Shown here: positions 15,932-29,053 of the stretch, one piece after another
Position numbering within the stretch: position 1 is the first letter of the stretch
Layout: the number at the start of each line of letters is the position of its first letter
Origin: JBHGAV01 sp041946685
GTDB lineage: Bacteria; Acidobacteriota; Terriglobia; Bryobacterales; Bryobacteraceae
Assembly (NCBI GenBank): GCA_041946685.1
Contig: JBHGAV010000044.1
Span: 1-36,504 of the forward strand
Direction of reading: 5' to 3'
DNA: 36,504 nucleotides
Made by a program: the position numbers and the translations under genes
The notes under the pieces: generated by a model
What the model was told of the DNA's origin: nothing
Seen by the model: the letters and a program-made list of their open reading frames with translations, nothing else
Database searches by the model: none

Positions 15932-16708
15932 TTAATGCGACGCGGCGGCCGAGTAGCGGCTGCTCAGCCCTTCAAACTGCCGCTGCCGGAGCCATCCCAC
16001 CTGGTGAAGCCTGTATCGCACCAGCAGCCACAGGATCGACAGGCCGTAGATCGAGCTCTGGACGAAGGAGGCCGAGGACGCCTCGGCGAAGTAACGCGTG
16101 GGGACGGGCACCTCCACGATGCGCGCCCGCTGCTCGACGAGCTGGGCGATGATCTCCTGGTCGAAGATGAAGCTGTCCGAGTTCATCTCGAAGTTGACTC
16201 GTTCCAGCGCCCGCCGCGCGAACGCCCGGTACCCGGTGTGGTATTCGGCCAGTCTCAGGCCGAAGACGAGGTTTTCGACCCGCGTGAGGAATCTGTTGGC
16301 AAGGTACTTCCACCACGGCATGCCCTGTGCCATGACGTTGCCCCCCAGCAGACGCGAGCCGAGGACCAAGTCTGCGCGGCCTTCCTGGATGGGGCGAATC
16401 ACGTCCGGCAGCAGCCGGGGGTCGTACTGATAGTCGGGGTGAACCATGACGATGATATCTGCGCCGGCCCGCAGCGCCTCGCGGTAGCAGGTCTTTTGAT
16501 TCGCCCCGTAGCCGTAGTTCCGGTTGTGGATGAACAGCTCCAGGCCCAGTTCCCTGGCGATGCGGGCCGTTTCATCCGAACTCGCGTCGTCCACCAGAAT
16601 GACCAGGTCCACCTTGTCGTGCGGCAGATCGGCGTAGGTCATGCGCAGGGTCCTGGCCGCGTTGTAGGCGGGCATGACCACCACGATCTTGGGCTTGGTT
16701 TCCGTCAT
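15932..16708 (-). CDS. Family 2 glycosyltransferase
   Basis: The protein has 258 residues, GT-A fold. The nucleotide-binding part begins VVVMPAYNAARTL; LVDDASSDET (about residues 39-48) and MVHPDYQYDP (about 88-97) are the acidic motifs that bind the sugar nucleotide and metal. The acceptor region includes LGSRLLGG and YHTGYRAFARRAL, as in dolichyl- or polyprenyl-phosphate sugar synthases. A hydrophobic stretch near the C-terminus (SIYGLSILWLLVRYRL) may sit on the membrane. Donor and acceptor are unknown. It has a consensus-like promoter of its own, so it is probably a single-gene unit read in the same direction as clpB-lon. Confidence 0.87.
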   Translation of the reverse strand: MTETKPKIVVVMPAYNAARTLRMTYADLPHDKVDLVILVDDASSDETARIARELGLELFIHNRNYGYGANQKTCYREALRAGADIIVMVHPDYQYDPRLLPDVIRPIQEGRADLVLGSRLLGGNVMAQGMPWWKYLANRFLTRVENLVFGLRLAEYHTGYRAFARRALERVNFEMNSDSFIFDQEIIAQLVEQRARIVEVPVPTRYFAEASSASFVQSSIYGLSILWLLVRYRLHQVGWLRQRQFEGLSSRYSAAASH

Positions 16709-16734
16709 CGGCGCGGCGCCGGACGCCGCCTCGT

Positions 16735-16763
16735 ATTATAGCCGGGCGTCAGGGGCGAACCAA
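16735..16763 (-). promoter_or_regulatory. Promoter of the glycosyltransferase gene
   Basis: On the minus strand TTGGTT (16763-16758) and a perfect TATAAT (16740-16735) are 17 bases apart. The -35 lies inside the last codons of lon. Transcription would begin about 20 bases before the ATG at 16708. No clear ribosome site is visible in the short leader. Confidence 0.55.
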
Positions 16764-19081
16764 CGCCAGTGCGGGCATGGCCGCTTCGAGCACCTCTTCG
16801 ATGCGCTCCACCAAGATGAACTCCATCTCGCTGCGGACTTCGTCGGATAGCTCGCGCAGTTCGGTCCGGTTCGGTTTGGGAAGGATGATGCGCTTCAAGC
16901 CCGCCCGCCGCGCAGCCAGGACTTTCTCCTTGACGCCGCCGATCGGCAGGACCATCCCTGTAAGAGTGATTTCCCCCGTCATCGCGGTGTCATCACGGAC
17001 GGGGGTCTTCGTGTAAAGCGAGGCCAGCGCCACGGCCATGGTGATGCCGGCCGAGGGGCCATCTTTGGGAATCGCCCCGGCCGGGACATGCACATGGACG
17101 CCGGAATCCTTGAATGCGGCGCGGTCGATGCCGAACCGGTCGGCGTGCGACCAGATGTAGCTCTGGGCGGCCTTCACGGACTCCTGCATCACGTCGCCAA
17201 GCTGCCCGGTCAAGGTGAGCCCCTTCCCCTCGGGAAGCAGCGTGGCTTCGATGTAGAGCACGTCGCCGCCGGTTTCGGTCCAGGCCAGCCCTGTAGCTAC
17301 GCCAGGCGGCTGCTGCTTGCGGATCTGCTCAGGGAAGAACTTCTCCGGACCGAGCATCTCCACCAGATCGTCCGGCTGCACGGTTACAGGCTCCGTGTTC
17401 CCCTCGGCAAACCGCAGGGCCACCTTACGCGCCACGCGCCCGATGCCGCGTTCGAGCTGCCGCAGGCCGGCCTCGCGGGTGTACCCGGCGATGATGCGCT
17501 CGACAACTTCCCGGCCGATAACGCACTGCTCGGCCGCCAGCCCCGCCTCCTTGAGCTGGCGGGGAATGAGGTACTTCCTGGCGATCTCCTGCTTCTCTTC
17601 CTTGCTGTAGCCGGAGAGGCGCAGCATCTCCATGCGGTCGAGCAGAGGCCTCGGGATCGTGTCCAGGGCGTTGGCCGTCGTGACGAAGAACACCTTGGAG
17701 ATATCGAACGGCAGGTCGAGGTAGTTGTCGCGAAACGTCTTGTTCTGCTCGGGGTCGAGCACCTCCAGCAGCGCCGAGGCCGGATCACCCCGAAAATCGC
17801 GGCCGAGCTTGTCCACTTCATCGAGCATGAGGACGGGATTATTGGCCCCCGCCCTCCGTATGGCCTGCACGATGCGCCCCGGCATGGCCCCGATGTAGGT
17901 GCGCCGGTGGCCGCGGAGTTCGGCCTCGTCGTGCATCCCGCCCAGGCTCATACGCTCGAACTTGCGGCCCAGGGCCCGCGCGATGGACTGGCCAAGCGAG
18001 GTCTTGCCCGTGCCGGGAGGACCCACGAAGCACAGGATGGGCGCCTTGGCCCCGGGGTTCAGCTTGAGCACGCCCAGATGCTCGAGAATCCTCTCCTTCA
18101 CTTCCTTCAGGTCGAAGTGGTCGTCGTCGAGCACCTGCCGGGCCCTGGCGATGTCAAGCTGGTCCTCGGTCTGATGCTTCCAGGGAAGCTCGATCACGAA
18201 CTCCAGCCAGGTGCGTGTGACGTGGTAGTCCGGCGCGGCCGTAGGCAACCTCTCCAGCCGTGCCAGTTCACGGTCGGCTTCCTTGCGGACCTCCTCCGGC
18301 AGGTCGATCTTCTCCAGCCGCTCCTTCAGCAAGTCCACTTCCGCCTGCTCCGGGTTCTTCTCACCCAGCTCCTGCTGGATGGCCCGCAACTGCTGCCGCA
18401 GCAGGTACTCGCGCTGCTCCTTCGTCATCTCGGTTTGGGCCGAGGAAGCGATCTTGCTGCGCAGCTCCAGCACCTGGATCTCGTGCGCCAGGAAGGAGTG
18501 TGTCAGGCGCAGGGCGTCGGCGCGGCTCTGCGCCTCCAGCAGCGCCTGCTCCTTGCTGACTTCCAGGCCGAACATAGAGGCGACCACGTAGGCCAGGCGC
18601 AGGCTGTCTTCCGTTCCGATAAGCAGGCGGCTCAACTCCTGCGGCGCCTGCGGCTGCGCCAGGGAGATGGCCTTGGCGGCCAGTTCCATCACCTCGTGGT
18701 GCAGCGCCTCGACCTCGGCGCCGGCGTCCTCCGGCACTGGAACCGTCTGCACGGCGACCTTGAGATAGGGCTCGTTCTCCTCCATCCGCAGCAAGTTGAC
18801 CCGCTCCACTCCCAGGACCACCAGCTCCATCGAGCTTTCCGTGGGCCGGTTCACGCGCTTGATGACGGCCTTGGTGCCCATCTGGTAGAGGTCCGGCAGT
18901 CCAGGCGCTTCCACCGCGCTGTCACGCTGCGCCGCGATGACGATCTCTCTTCCCTCGGTCGCCAGCGCCGCTTCCACGGCTGCCAGCGACGCCGGCCGTC
19001 CCACCGACAGCGGCATTAGCAGGTTGGGAAACAGCACGCTGTTCTTCAAAGGCAACAGCGGTAGAACCTGGTGGTTTTCGC

Positions 19082-19085
<4 letters not shown>
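16749..19085 (-). CDS. lon: ATP-dependent protease Lon (LonA type)
   Basis: The protein has 778 residues, normal for LonA. It degrades damaged and short-lived proteins in the cytoplasm. Domains: substrate-binding N domain (about 5-205), coiled-coil (about 215-285), AAA+ module with Walker A GPPGTGKT at 355-362 and Walker B VLMLDE at 418-423, and the C-terminal serine protease with Ser678 in PKDGPSAG and Lys721 in GGVKEK, the catalytic dyad. All parts are intact. Its ATG overlaps the clpB stop (ATGA), with AAGGGG just upstream, so it is translated behind clpB from one transcript. Confidence 0.97.
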
Positions 19086-21706
<2,621 letters not shown>

Positions 21707-21729
21707 ACTTTAGTGCATCCCTATCAAGT

Positions 21730-21759
21730 ATTATAAGCACATAACTGTTAACCTTTCAA
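21730..21759 (-). promoter_or_regulatory. Strong sigma-70-type promoter of clpB-lon
   Basis: On the minus strand TTGAAA (21759-21754) and a perfect TATAAT (21735-21730) are 18 bases apart. The -35 is preceded by CCCC and C, giving CTTGAAA, the shape of a heat-shock (sigma-32-type) -35, but no CCCCAT-type -10 follows at the right distance, and I see no CIRCE inverted repeat. The predicted leader is short, about 17 bases. This is the clearest promoter in the window. Confidence 0.75.
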
Positions 21760-21804
21760 GGGGCGCAGTCACCCTCCTTGTAAACCATTCGCAAAACAAA
21801 CGCT

Positions 21805-23343
21805 TTACTGATTCGGAAGCTTCAGGCTCTCTACGAACAGGTCGCAGAAGGGCTTGCGCAAGTGCTGCTTCACCACCGGCCCGCTACCCGTGAACTCCAG
21901 GTAGCTGCCGGCCTTCAAGTCGTAGCTGGGCCAGGCGGGCATCCCGCCGCCGTTGGGGTCGGCGTTCTTGGCGAAGTTGGTCCAGTAGGTCATCACCTGG
22001 GCCGAGACGGTCCGGTCGACCGGTTGGGGCGCGGTCGGAAGCAGGTTGCCGAAGACGTATTGCAGTTCCCAGGAGTGCGCCGCACCCAGCGGCTCGTAGG
22101 CCTGACTGAACTCGTATTGCCAGGTGGGATTCTTGACGCTGTGCCAGCTTGCGATCGCCACCGACGGACAACGGAAGACCGTGTCGGTGGAGTACTGCGC
22201 GTTGGCGTCGCCGTGGGGCGGGTAGGTGACGCCCTGCGAATAGAGCTTGCGGGCGCGCAGGGCGAGGTTCCCGAAGAAATCGTCGATAGCTTTGTTCAGC
22301 GCCTCGGCCCCGCCTTCCAAGGCTCTCTCGCGTGCATTGCTGCCGATGAGGAGCGGCAGCGGCGCCTGGCCGCCGGAACGAAACACCTGAGCCGGCAACT
22401 GCGGCAGGACGTAGCCGTCCACATTCGGCTCCGGGCGTAGGGGCCCGCCCCCGCCGTAGGGAGGGGATGCCTTCAAGACCTCCGCTGCGGACAGGCTGCG
22501 CATATGTTTCAGGCCGCCCGTGGCCGGCGCGCCCATCTTCTCGGCCAGTTTGACGCCCCCCTGCTCCACCTGCGAGAGCGGTGGCGTCAGTCGCCCGCCG
22601 AGGATCACGGTTCCACTCTGCGCGATGGCCCTCTGGAAGAGCCCCTTGGCGAGCGGCGAGGTGAGCAACAATCCGACATCGTGCCCGCCGGCCGACTGGC
22701 CGAAGATGGTCACCTTCTGCGGATCGCCCCCGAACCTGGCGATGTTCTGGTTGACCCACTTGAGCGCGGCTATGAGGTCGAGGATTCCGTAGTTGCCCGA
22801 GACCCGATGCGGCGATTCGGCGGTCAGCTCCGGATGGGCCAGGAAACCGAAGATGCCCAGGCGATTGTTGGTGGTAACGACCACGACCCCCTTTTGCGAC
22901 AGCCTCTCGCCGTCGAAGGGAGGCTCGATGCCGCCTTCACCCAAAGTCGACCCGCCCATGTTGGCGCCGCCGTGTATCCAGAACATCACGGCCTTGGGCG
23001 ACTTGGCGGGCCACTCGGGTGTCCAGACATTCAAGTGCAGGCAGTCCTCTTTACCGATGGCGGCGATCTTGTCGTTCCAGCCTCCGGCGACCTGCGAGCA
23101 GGGCGCGCCGTAGCTGACTGCGTCCCGGACGCCCGTCCAGGGTTGCACGGGCATGGGCTCGCGCCAGCGCAGCTCGCCCACGGGCGGCGCGGCGAAGGGG
23201 ATGCCTCTGAAGACGGCCCCGCCGCCGAGCGCCCGCCCTCGAACCTGGCCCCCGGTCACGGTGACGACTGGGTCCGATTGGGCCGCCAGTGCCATGGCGG
23301 CAGCAAGGCCACATGCGGCGATCCGTAGATAGCGTCGATTCAC
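21805..23343 (-). CDS. Secreted type B carboxylesterase
   Basis: The protein has 512 residues, full length for the family. A signal peptide (MNRRYLRIAACGLAAAMALAAQ) precedes the mature part. Landmarks: FRGIPFAAPPVGELRWREP near 45-62, EDCLHLNVWTP at 99-109, the oxyanion HGG at 124-126, and the nucleophile elbow G-Q-S-A-G-G with Ser217. It hydrolyses carboxylic esters, probably in the periplasm or outside; the natural substrate is unknown. The ATG follows an excellent AGGAGG site. It stands about 95 bases downstream of the winged-helix regulator gene on the same strand, with a perfect -10 in between, so it probably has its own transcript. Confidence 0.92.
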   Translation of the reverse strand: MNRRYLRIAACGLAAAMALAAQSDPVVTVTGGQVRGRALGGGAVFRGIPFAAPPVGELRWREPMPVQPWTGVRDAVSYGAPCSQVAGGWNDKIAAIGKEDCLHLNVWTPEWPAKSPKAVMFWIHGGANMGGSTLGEGGIEPPFDGERLSQKGVVVVTTNNRLGIFGFLAHPELTAESPHRVSGNYGILDLIAALKWVNQNIARFGGDPQKVTIFGQSAGGHDVGLLLTSPLAKGLFQRAIAQSGTVILGGRLTPPLSQVEQGGVKLAEKMGAPATGGLKHMRSLSAAEVLKASPPYGGGGPLRPEPNVDGYVLPQLPAQVFRSGGQAPLPLLIGSNARERALEGGAEALNKAIDDFFGNLALRARKLYSQGVTYPPHGDANAQYSTDTVFRCPSVAIASWHSVKNPTWQYEFSQAYEPLGAAHSWELQYVFGNLLPTAPQPVDRTVSAQVMTYWTNFAKNADPNGGGMPAWPSYDLKAGSYLEFTGSGPVVKQHLRKPFCDLFVESLKLPNQ

Positions 23344-23370
23344 GAAAACCTCCTGTTCTGGGTGTCGAGA

Positions 23371-23376
23371 ATTATA
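23371..23376 (-). promoter_or_regulatory. Perfect -10 hexamer upstream of the carboxylesterase
   Basis: TATAAT on the minus strand at 23376-23371, 27 bases before the ATG at 23343. No convincing -35 is found at 16-18 bases upstream, so only the -10 is supported; an activator may be needed, or this may be chance. Confidence 0.35.
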
Positions 23377-23437
23377 TGTTAAAGCGCACCCTCAGCGTGG
23401 AATCACAAGTCATGGCGGGAGCGATTCGCCACGCCCC

Positions 23438-23731
23438 TTACCGCGCTCCGGTCCAGGCCAGGAGCTTGCCCATGCGCTTCTTGTAGTCTTCGAAGGCGGC
23501 GCGGCCGGTGCGGGTGAGACGCAGCACGGTCAAGGGAATCTTGCCCTTGAAGGTCTTCTGTACCTCGAGGTAGCCGGCCTCCTCCAGCTTGGCGATATGG
23601 GAGGAGAGGTTACCCTTGGTCAGGCCGGTTTCCTTCAGCACATAGAGGAAGTCGGCTTCCTTGGCCCCGCTGAGAAGCGCAACAATGAGCAGCCGTCCTG
23701 GTTCGTGAATGACCTTGTCGAGCCTGGTCAC
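23438..23731 (-). CDS. Small winged-helix transcriptional regulator
   Basis: The protein has 97 residues from a GTG at 23731, which has GGAG upstream and lies 14 bases after the membrane protein gene. The frame stays open further upstream, but there it lies over the real membrane-protein gene, so that part is not used. The helix-turn-helix is clear: DFLYVLKETGLTKGNLSSHIAKLEEAGYLEV (about 26-56), followed by the wing KTFKGKIPLTVLRLTRTGRAAF. This is the MarR/ArsR-like small family often annotated as winged-helix DNA-binding domain (HTH_34). The pairing with a small membrane protein and an operator-like repeat at the shared promoter suggest self-repression. Confidence 0.85.
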   Translation of the reverse strand: MTRLDKVIHEPGRLLIVALLSGAKEADFLYVLKETGLTKGNLSSHIAKLEEAGYLEVQKTFKGKIPLTVLRLTRTGRAAFEDYKKRMGKLLAWTGAR

Positions 23732-23745
23732 TCGCCCGTCTCCGG

Positions 23746-24180
23746 CTACTCCGGATTGTCCCGAAGGAACCGCCAAAGGCGAACGGAGCCCCCGATCATA
23801 CAAATGACGCCCAGAGCGAGGAACATCCACTCCAGCGGCAGAACCGCTCTGCGCACCGCGTAGTAGCCAATGTAGGACGCCGGCAGCGCTGCCGCGACAG
23901 CAACCCACACAACCTTTCGCGCCGGCGCCCCTGGCTGCGCATACCCAGCTCGCGGGTAGGTGATCCTCTCCTTCAGCCTCCGCAGCAGCCAATTGGCCGC
24001 CAGAACCGCAGCCACAAGCACGGGCGGCACAACAAGCCAGAAGACACCACGGGAGGGCCCCAGAGCGAAAGCGCCCGCCATGGCGAGCCACAGCAACCCC
24101 ACCAGCAGTTCCGGCAGCCCGTCCACGTTCCAATGCTTCAGCGGCCGCCGCTCGATGTCGAGATAGTTGGGCATGTTCAT
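23746..24180 (-). CDS. Four-helix membrane protein paired with regulator
   Basis: The protein has 144 residues. Four hydrophobic segments lie near 22-41, 46-66, 89-109 and 115-136; a conserved-looking N-terminus (NYLDIERRPLKHWNVDGLPE) and a central cytoplasmic loop LKERITYPRAGY stand out. Such proteins with an adjacent winged-helix gene seem common in Acidobacteriota, but I know of no function. The ATG at 24180 has only a weak ribosome site; an ATG at 24174 is also possible. It is the first gene of a two-gene unit with the regulator. Confidence 0.75.
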   Translation of the reverse strand: MNMPNYLDIERRPLKHWNVDGLPELLVGLLWLAMAGAFALGPSRGVFWLVVPPVLVAAVLAANWLLRRLKERITYPRAGYAQPGAPARKVVWVAVAAALPASYIGYYAVRRAVLPLEWMFLALGVICMIGGSVRLWRFLRDNPE

Positions 24181-24194
24181 GATATTGTCCGTAG

Positions 24195-24220
24195 CAGACT
24201 AGTCTGTGCCCCAAACTAGT
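24195..24220. promoter_or_regulatory. Operator-like twin ACTAGT sites
   Basis: ACTAGT occurs at 24198-24203 and again at 24215-24220, 17 bases apart. The first is the centre of a perfect 12-base palindrome (24195-24206). On the minus strand the second copy overlaps the -10 hexamer and the first lies just after the expected transcription start, the places a repressor would block. The regulator two genes down is the obvious candidate to bind here. Confidence 0.5.
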
Positions 24221-24246
24221 ATGCTCCGCTCCGAGAACGCTGTCAA
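24218..24246 (-). promoter_or_regulatory. Promoter of the membrane-protein/regulator operon
   Basis: On the minus strand a perfect TTGACA (24246-24241) is followed after 17 bases by CATACT (24223-24218), which matches the -10 consensus at four of six positions. Transcription would start near 24211, about 30 bases before the ATG at 24180. The twin ACTAGT sites sit over and just after the -10. Confidence 0.6.
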
Positions 24247-24279
24247 GAGGTAAGCCGGTACAATCGTTCCTGGAGCCCC

Positions 24280-25926
24280 ATGCAAACCAGAGCCGCCGTC
24301 TCACTCATCCTGGCGATGGGCTTGACCGGTTGCCGGCAGGCCCCGGAGAGGAAGTCCGCCGAAGGCCCAACCATGAAAGACAAGCTGGCGCAATACGCCA
24401 CGGTCGAGCTCAAAGTCGATCCCGCAGTCCTCACCGAGAAAGAGCGGCAGATGATTCCGCTGCTCATCGACGCCGCCCGGATCATGGACGGCCTGTTCTG
24501 GCAGCAGGCCTACGGCGACAAGCAGACGCTTCTCTCCAAGGTCAAGGACCCCGACACGCTTCGCTACGTCGAGATCAATTACGGTCCCTGGGACCGGCTG
24601 GACGGGAACAAGCCATTCGTCCCGGGCTACGGGCCGAAACCGCCGGGAGCGAACTTCTATCCCACCGACATGACGAAGGACCAGTTCGAGTCCGCCGCGT
24701 CGGCTTCCGCGGAGGCAAGCCGCCAATTGCGGAGCCTCTACACCATGGTGACGCGGCCCGAAGGCGGAGGACTGGTCGCCGTTCCCTACCATGTGGCTTT
24801 CGCCGAACCCCTGAAGCTCGCCGCGGGTAAGCTGCGGGAAGCCGCCAAGCTGGCCGAGGACCCGGGTCTCCGGAAGTACCTCCAGCTCCGCGAGCAGGCC
24901 CTCGTCACCGACGACTATCGCGCCAGCGATATCGCCTGGCTGGACATGAAGAAGAACACGGTCGATGTCGTGATCGGCCCCATCGAAACCTACGAGGACG
25001 GTTTGTTCGGCGCCAAGGCGGCCTTCGAAGCCTACGTCCTGGTCAAGGACAAGGAGTGGAGCCAGCGCCTGGCGCGCTACGCCAAGTTGCTGCCCGAACT
25101 CCAGCAGGGCCTGCCGGTCCCGCTCGAATACAAGCGCGAGAAGCCCGGCACGGATTCGGACCTGAACGCCTACGACGTGGTCTTCTACGCCGGCGACTGC
25201 AATGCGGGTTCCAAGACCATCGCCATCAACCTTCCCAACGACGAGCAGATCCAGCTACGCAAGGGGACGCGCCGGCTACAGCTCAAGAACGCCATGCGGG
25301 CCAAGTTCGACAAGATCCTGGTTCCGATCGCGGACGTGCTTATCGCGCAGGATCAGCGCAAGCACATCAAGTTCGACGCTTTCTTCGCCGACACGATGTT
25401 CCACGAGGTGGCACACGGCCTGGGCATCAAGCGAACGGTCAACGGAAAGAGCACCGTCCGCGAGGCGCTCAAGGACCAGGCTTCGGGGCTCGAGGAGGGC
25501 AAAGCCGACATCCTGGGCCTGTACATGATCACCAAGCTGCACGAGAGCGGCGAGTACCGCGACACCGAGCTCATGGACAACTACGTGACCTTCCTTGCCG
25601 GGATTTTACGCTCGGTCCGTTTCGGCGCATCCAGCGCTCACGGCGTGGCAAACCTAGTGCGGTTCAACTACTTCGAAAAGGCCGGAGCGTTTGCCAGGGA
25701 CGAGAAGACAGACACGTACCGCGTGAACATCGTGAAGATGCAGCTCGCCATGATCAGCCTGCTGGACAAGATCCTGCGAATGCAAGGCGACGGCGACTAC
25801 GCCGCCGTCGCCGCCTTCACCAGCGAGCTGGGCGCGATGAGCCCGGCTCTCAAGTCCGACCTGGAGCGTCTGGCGAAGGCCAACATCCCGGTGGACATCG
25901 TCTTCGAGCAGGGCAACCCCTTCTGA
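24280..25926 (+). CDS. M49-type zinc metallopeptidase-like lipoprotein
   Basis: The protein has 548 residues. It starts with a lipoprotein signal (MQTRAAVSLILAMGLTGC, lipobox LTGC, lipidated Cys18). The catalytic region has a zinc motif HEVAH at 375-379 and EEGKAD at 405-410, equivalent to the second glutamate motif of dipeptidyl peptidase III (peptidase family M49). GPIETYEDGLFGAKAAFEAYV (233-253) is also characteristic of bacterial M49-like proteins. Classical family members carry a six-residue HExxGH; here the ordinary five-residue HExxH is seen. It is predicted to sit on the outer or inner membrane facing the periplasm, perhaps cleaving peptides; the substrate is unknown. It is convergent with zwf, seven bases apart. 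Confidence 0.85.
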   Translation: MQTRAAVSLILAMGLTGCRQAPERKSAEGPTMKDKLAQYATVELKVDPAVLTEKERQMIPLLIDAARIMDGLFWQQAYGDKQTLLSKVKDPDTLRYVEINYGPWDRLDGNKPFVPGYGPKPPGANFYPTDMTKDQFESAASASAEASRQLRSLYTMVTRPEGGGLVAVPYHVAFAEPLKLAAGKLREAAKLAEDPGLRKYLQLREQALVTDDYRASDIAWLDMKKNTVDVVIGPIETYEDGLFGAKAAFEAYVLVKDKEWSQRLARYAKLLPELQQGLPVPLEYKREKPGTDSDLNAYDVVFYAGDCNAGSKTIAINLPNDEQIQLRKGTRRLQLKNAMRAKFDKILVPIADVLIAQDQRKHIKFDAFFADTMFHEVAHGLGIKRTVNGKSTVREALKDQASGLEEGKADILGLYMITKLHESGEYRDTELMDNYVTFLAGILRSVRFGASSAHGVANLVRFNYFEKAGAFARDEKTDTYRVNIVKMQLAMISLLDKILRMQGDGDYAAVAAFTSELGAMSPALKSDLERLAKANIPVDIVFEQGNPF

Positions 25927-25933
25927 TTGCCGC

Positions 25934-27397
<1,464 letters not shown>

Positions 27398-27477
27398 CCA
27401 GTCACCCCTCCTGGCTCCATTGTCGCAGAGGCGCCCGTCTTGACTTCGGCGGCCATGCCGTGAGGTATTGGTATCTG

Positions 27478-28272
27478 ATGATCCGGGCCGAAAATCTGGT
27501 CAAACGATTCGGCGAACTCGAGGCTGTGCGCGACATCTCCTTCCAGGTGGCCGAGGGCGAGATTTTCGCCTTTCTGGGGCCGAACGGAGCCGGCAAGACC
27601 ACCACCATCAAGATGTTGACCACCCTTCTGCGCCCCACGTCGGGGCAGGTGCGGATCGACGGGCTGGATCCCTCGATCCACCAGCACCAGGCGCGCAAAC
27701 GCTTCGGCATCGTCTTCCAGGATCCCAGCCTGGACGACGAGCTGACCGCGTACGAGAACATGGATTTCCACGGCCTTCTCTACAAGGTGCCCCGCAGAGC
27801 GCGCGCGGAAGGGATCGAGCGTCTGCTCAAGCTGTTCGAGCTCTGGGACCGGCGCGACGACGTGGTGAAGCACTTCTCGGGCGGCATGCGAAGGCGCCTG
27901 GAGATCGCGCGCGGACTGCTGCACACCCCGAAAGTCCTCTTCCTGGACGAGCCCACGCTCGGCCTTGACCCGCAGACGCGCAACCAGCTCTGGAGTCACG
28001 TCCGCAAGCTGAACGAAGAGCAGCGTGTCACCGTGTTCCTGACCACGCACTACATGGAAGAGGCCGACCGCGTGGCCGGCCGCATCGCCATCATGGATCA
28101 CGGCCGCATCGTGGCGCAGGGCTCGCCCCAGCAACTGAAGCAGCAGACCGGCTCGGAGACACTGGAGCAGGCTTTTCTGGCCCTGACGGGTTCCACCATC
28201 CGCGACGAAGAGGCTTCCAGCGTCGACCAGATGCGCAACTTCGCCAAGATGTGGACCCGGAGGCGCCGGTGA
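27478..28272 (+). CDS. ABC exporter ATP-binding protein (DrrA-like)
   Basis: The protein has 264 residues from the ATG at 27478, which has GAGGT upstream; a GTG at 27460 is less likely. It has Walker A GPNGAGKT at 34-41, signature FSGGMRR at 133-139, Walker B VLFLDEP at 153-159 with TLGLDP following, and switch His191 in LTTHYMEEADR. The sequence GIVFQDPSLDDELTAYENM is characteristic of daunorubicin-resistance type (DrrA) ATPases. It pairs with the permease that overlaps its stop. The substrate could be a drug, lipid or polysaccharide; the neighbours give no clue. Confidence 0.92.
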   Translation: MIRAENLVKRFGELEAVRDISFQVAEGEIFAFLGPNGAGKTTTIKMLTTLLRPTSGQVRIDGLDPSIHQHQARKRFGIVFQDPSLDDELTAYENMDFHGLLYKVPRRARAEGIERLLKLFELWDRRDDVVKHFSGGMRRRLEIARGLLHTPKVLFLDEPTLGLDPQTRNQLWSHVRKLNEEQRVTVFLTTHYMEEADRVAGRIAIMDHGRIVAQGSPQQLKQQTGSETLEQAFLALTGSTIRDEEASSVDQMRNFAKMWTRRRR

Positions 28273-29018
28273 ACGCGATCTACGTGCTGTGGCTCCGGCA
28301 GCTCAAGCGTTACGTGCGCTCCCGTCCTCGCATCATCGGGGCTCTGGGCCAGCCGCTGCTGTTCCTCCTGGGATTCGGCTTCGGCTTCGGTCCGATCTTC
28401 GAGAAGGCGGGCCAGGGCAGCTACATACAGTTCCTGGCGCCGGGCGTCATCGGCATGACCATCCTGTTCACCGCCCTGTTCAGCGGCGTGGATCTGATCT
28501 GGGACCGGCAGTTCGGCTTTCTCAAGGAGACGCTGGTGGCCCCGGTGCCGCGGCTGATGATCATGATCGGCAGGACGGTCGGCGGCGCCACGGTTGCGCT
28601 GCTGCAAGGGATGATCGTGGTGGCAATCTGCCTGGCAGTCGGTTTCCGGCCGGCGAGCTGGACATCCTGGCCGCTGGCTTTCCTTTACATGAGCCTGATC
28701 GCCGTGATGTTCACCGCCCTGGGAACTGCCGTCGCCTCCGTCCTGGAAGACTTCCAGGGATTCCAGTTAGTGATGAGCTTTCTGGTGATGCCGATCTTCT
28801 TTCTGTCCGGAGCGCTGTTCCCGCTGAGCGACACAATTCCGGCCATGAAGCTGATTGCCGCTTTCGATCCGCTGTCCTACGGCGTGGACGGCCTCAGGGG
28901 CGCACTGCTCGGAGGAGGTTACTACTTCGGCGCCGCAACCGATCTGGCGGTGATGAGCGCCATCACCGCCGGTCTGCTGGCGCTTGGAACATATCTATTC
29001 TCGAAGCTCCAGCTCTGA
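28269..29018 (+). CDS. ABC-2 type permease (DrrB-like)
   Basis: The protein has 249 residues from the GTG at 28269, which overlaps the ATPase stop (GTGA) and follows GGAGG; a GTG at 28251 is an alternative. About six spans are visible, with the typical ABC-2 order: RRIIGALGQPLLFLLGFGFG-type first span, GVIGMTILFTALFSG, then FGFLKETLVAPVPRLMIMIGR, and the family motif LVMPIFFLSGALFPL followed by ADFDPLSYGVDGLRG-like residues. It is the membrane half of the exporter. It ends 47 bases before the duplicated cassette on the same strand, so read-through into that cassette cannot be excluded. Confidence 0.9.
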   Translation: MNAIYVLWLRQLKRYVRSRPRIIGALGQPLLFLLGFGFGFGPIFEKAGQGSYIQFLAPGVIGMTILFTALFSGVDLIWDRQFGFLKETLVAPVPRLMIMIGRTVGGATVALLQGMIVVAICLAVGFRPASWTSWPLAFLYMSLIAVMFTALGTAVASVLEDFQGFQLVMSFLVMPIFFLSGALFPLSDTIPAMKLIAAFDPLSYGVDGLRGALLGGGYYFGAATDLAVMSAITAGLLALGTYLFSKLQL

Positions 29019-29053
29019 AGATCCCGGCTGCTCCGTTGCGGCGGCGGCACCTG

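Noticed and set aside
17088..19019. Long plus-strand open frame across lon
   Set aside because: Same antisense shadow effect; lon carries all expected motifs.
23732..24304. N-terminal extension of the winged-helix regulator, or a frameshifted fusion with the membrane protein
   Set aside because: The extension only reads the membrane-protein gene in another frame; a GTG with a GGAG site at 23731 explains the regulator without a frameshift.
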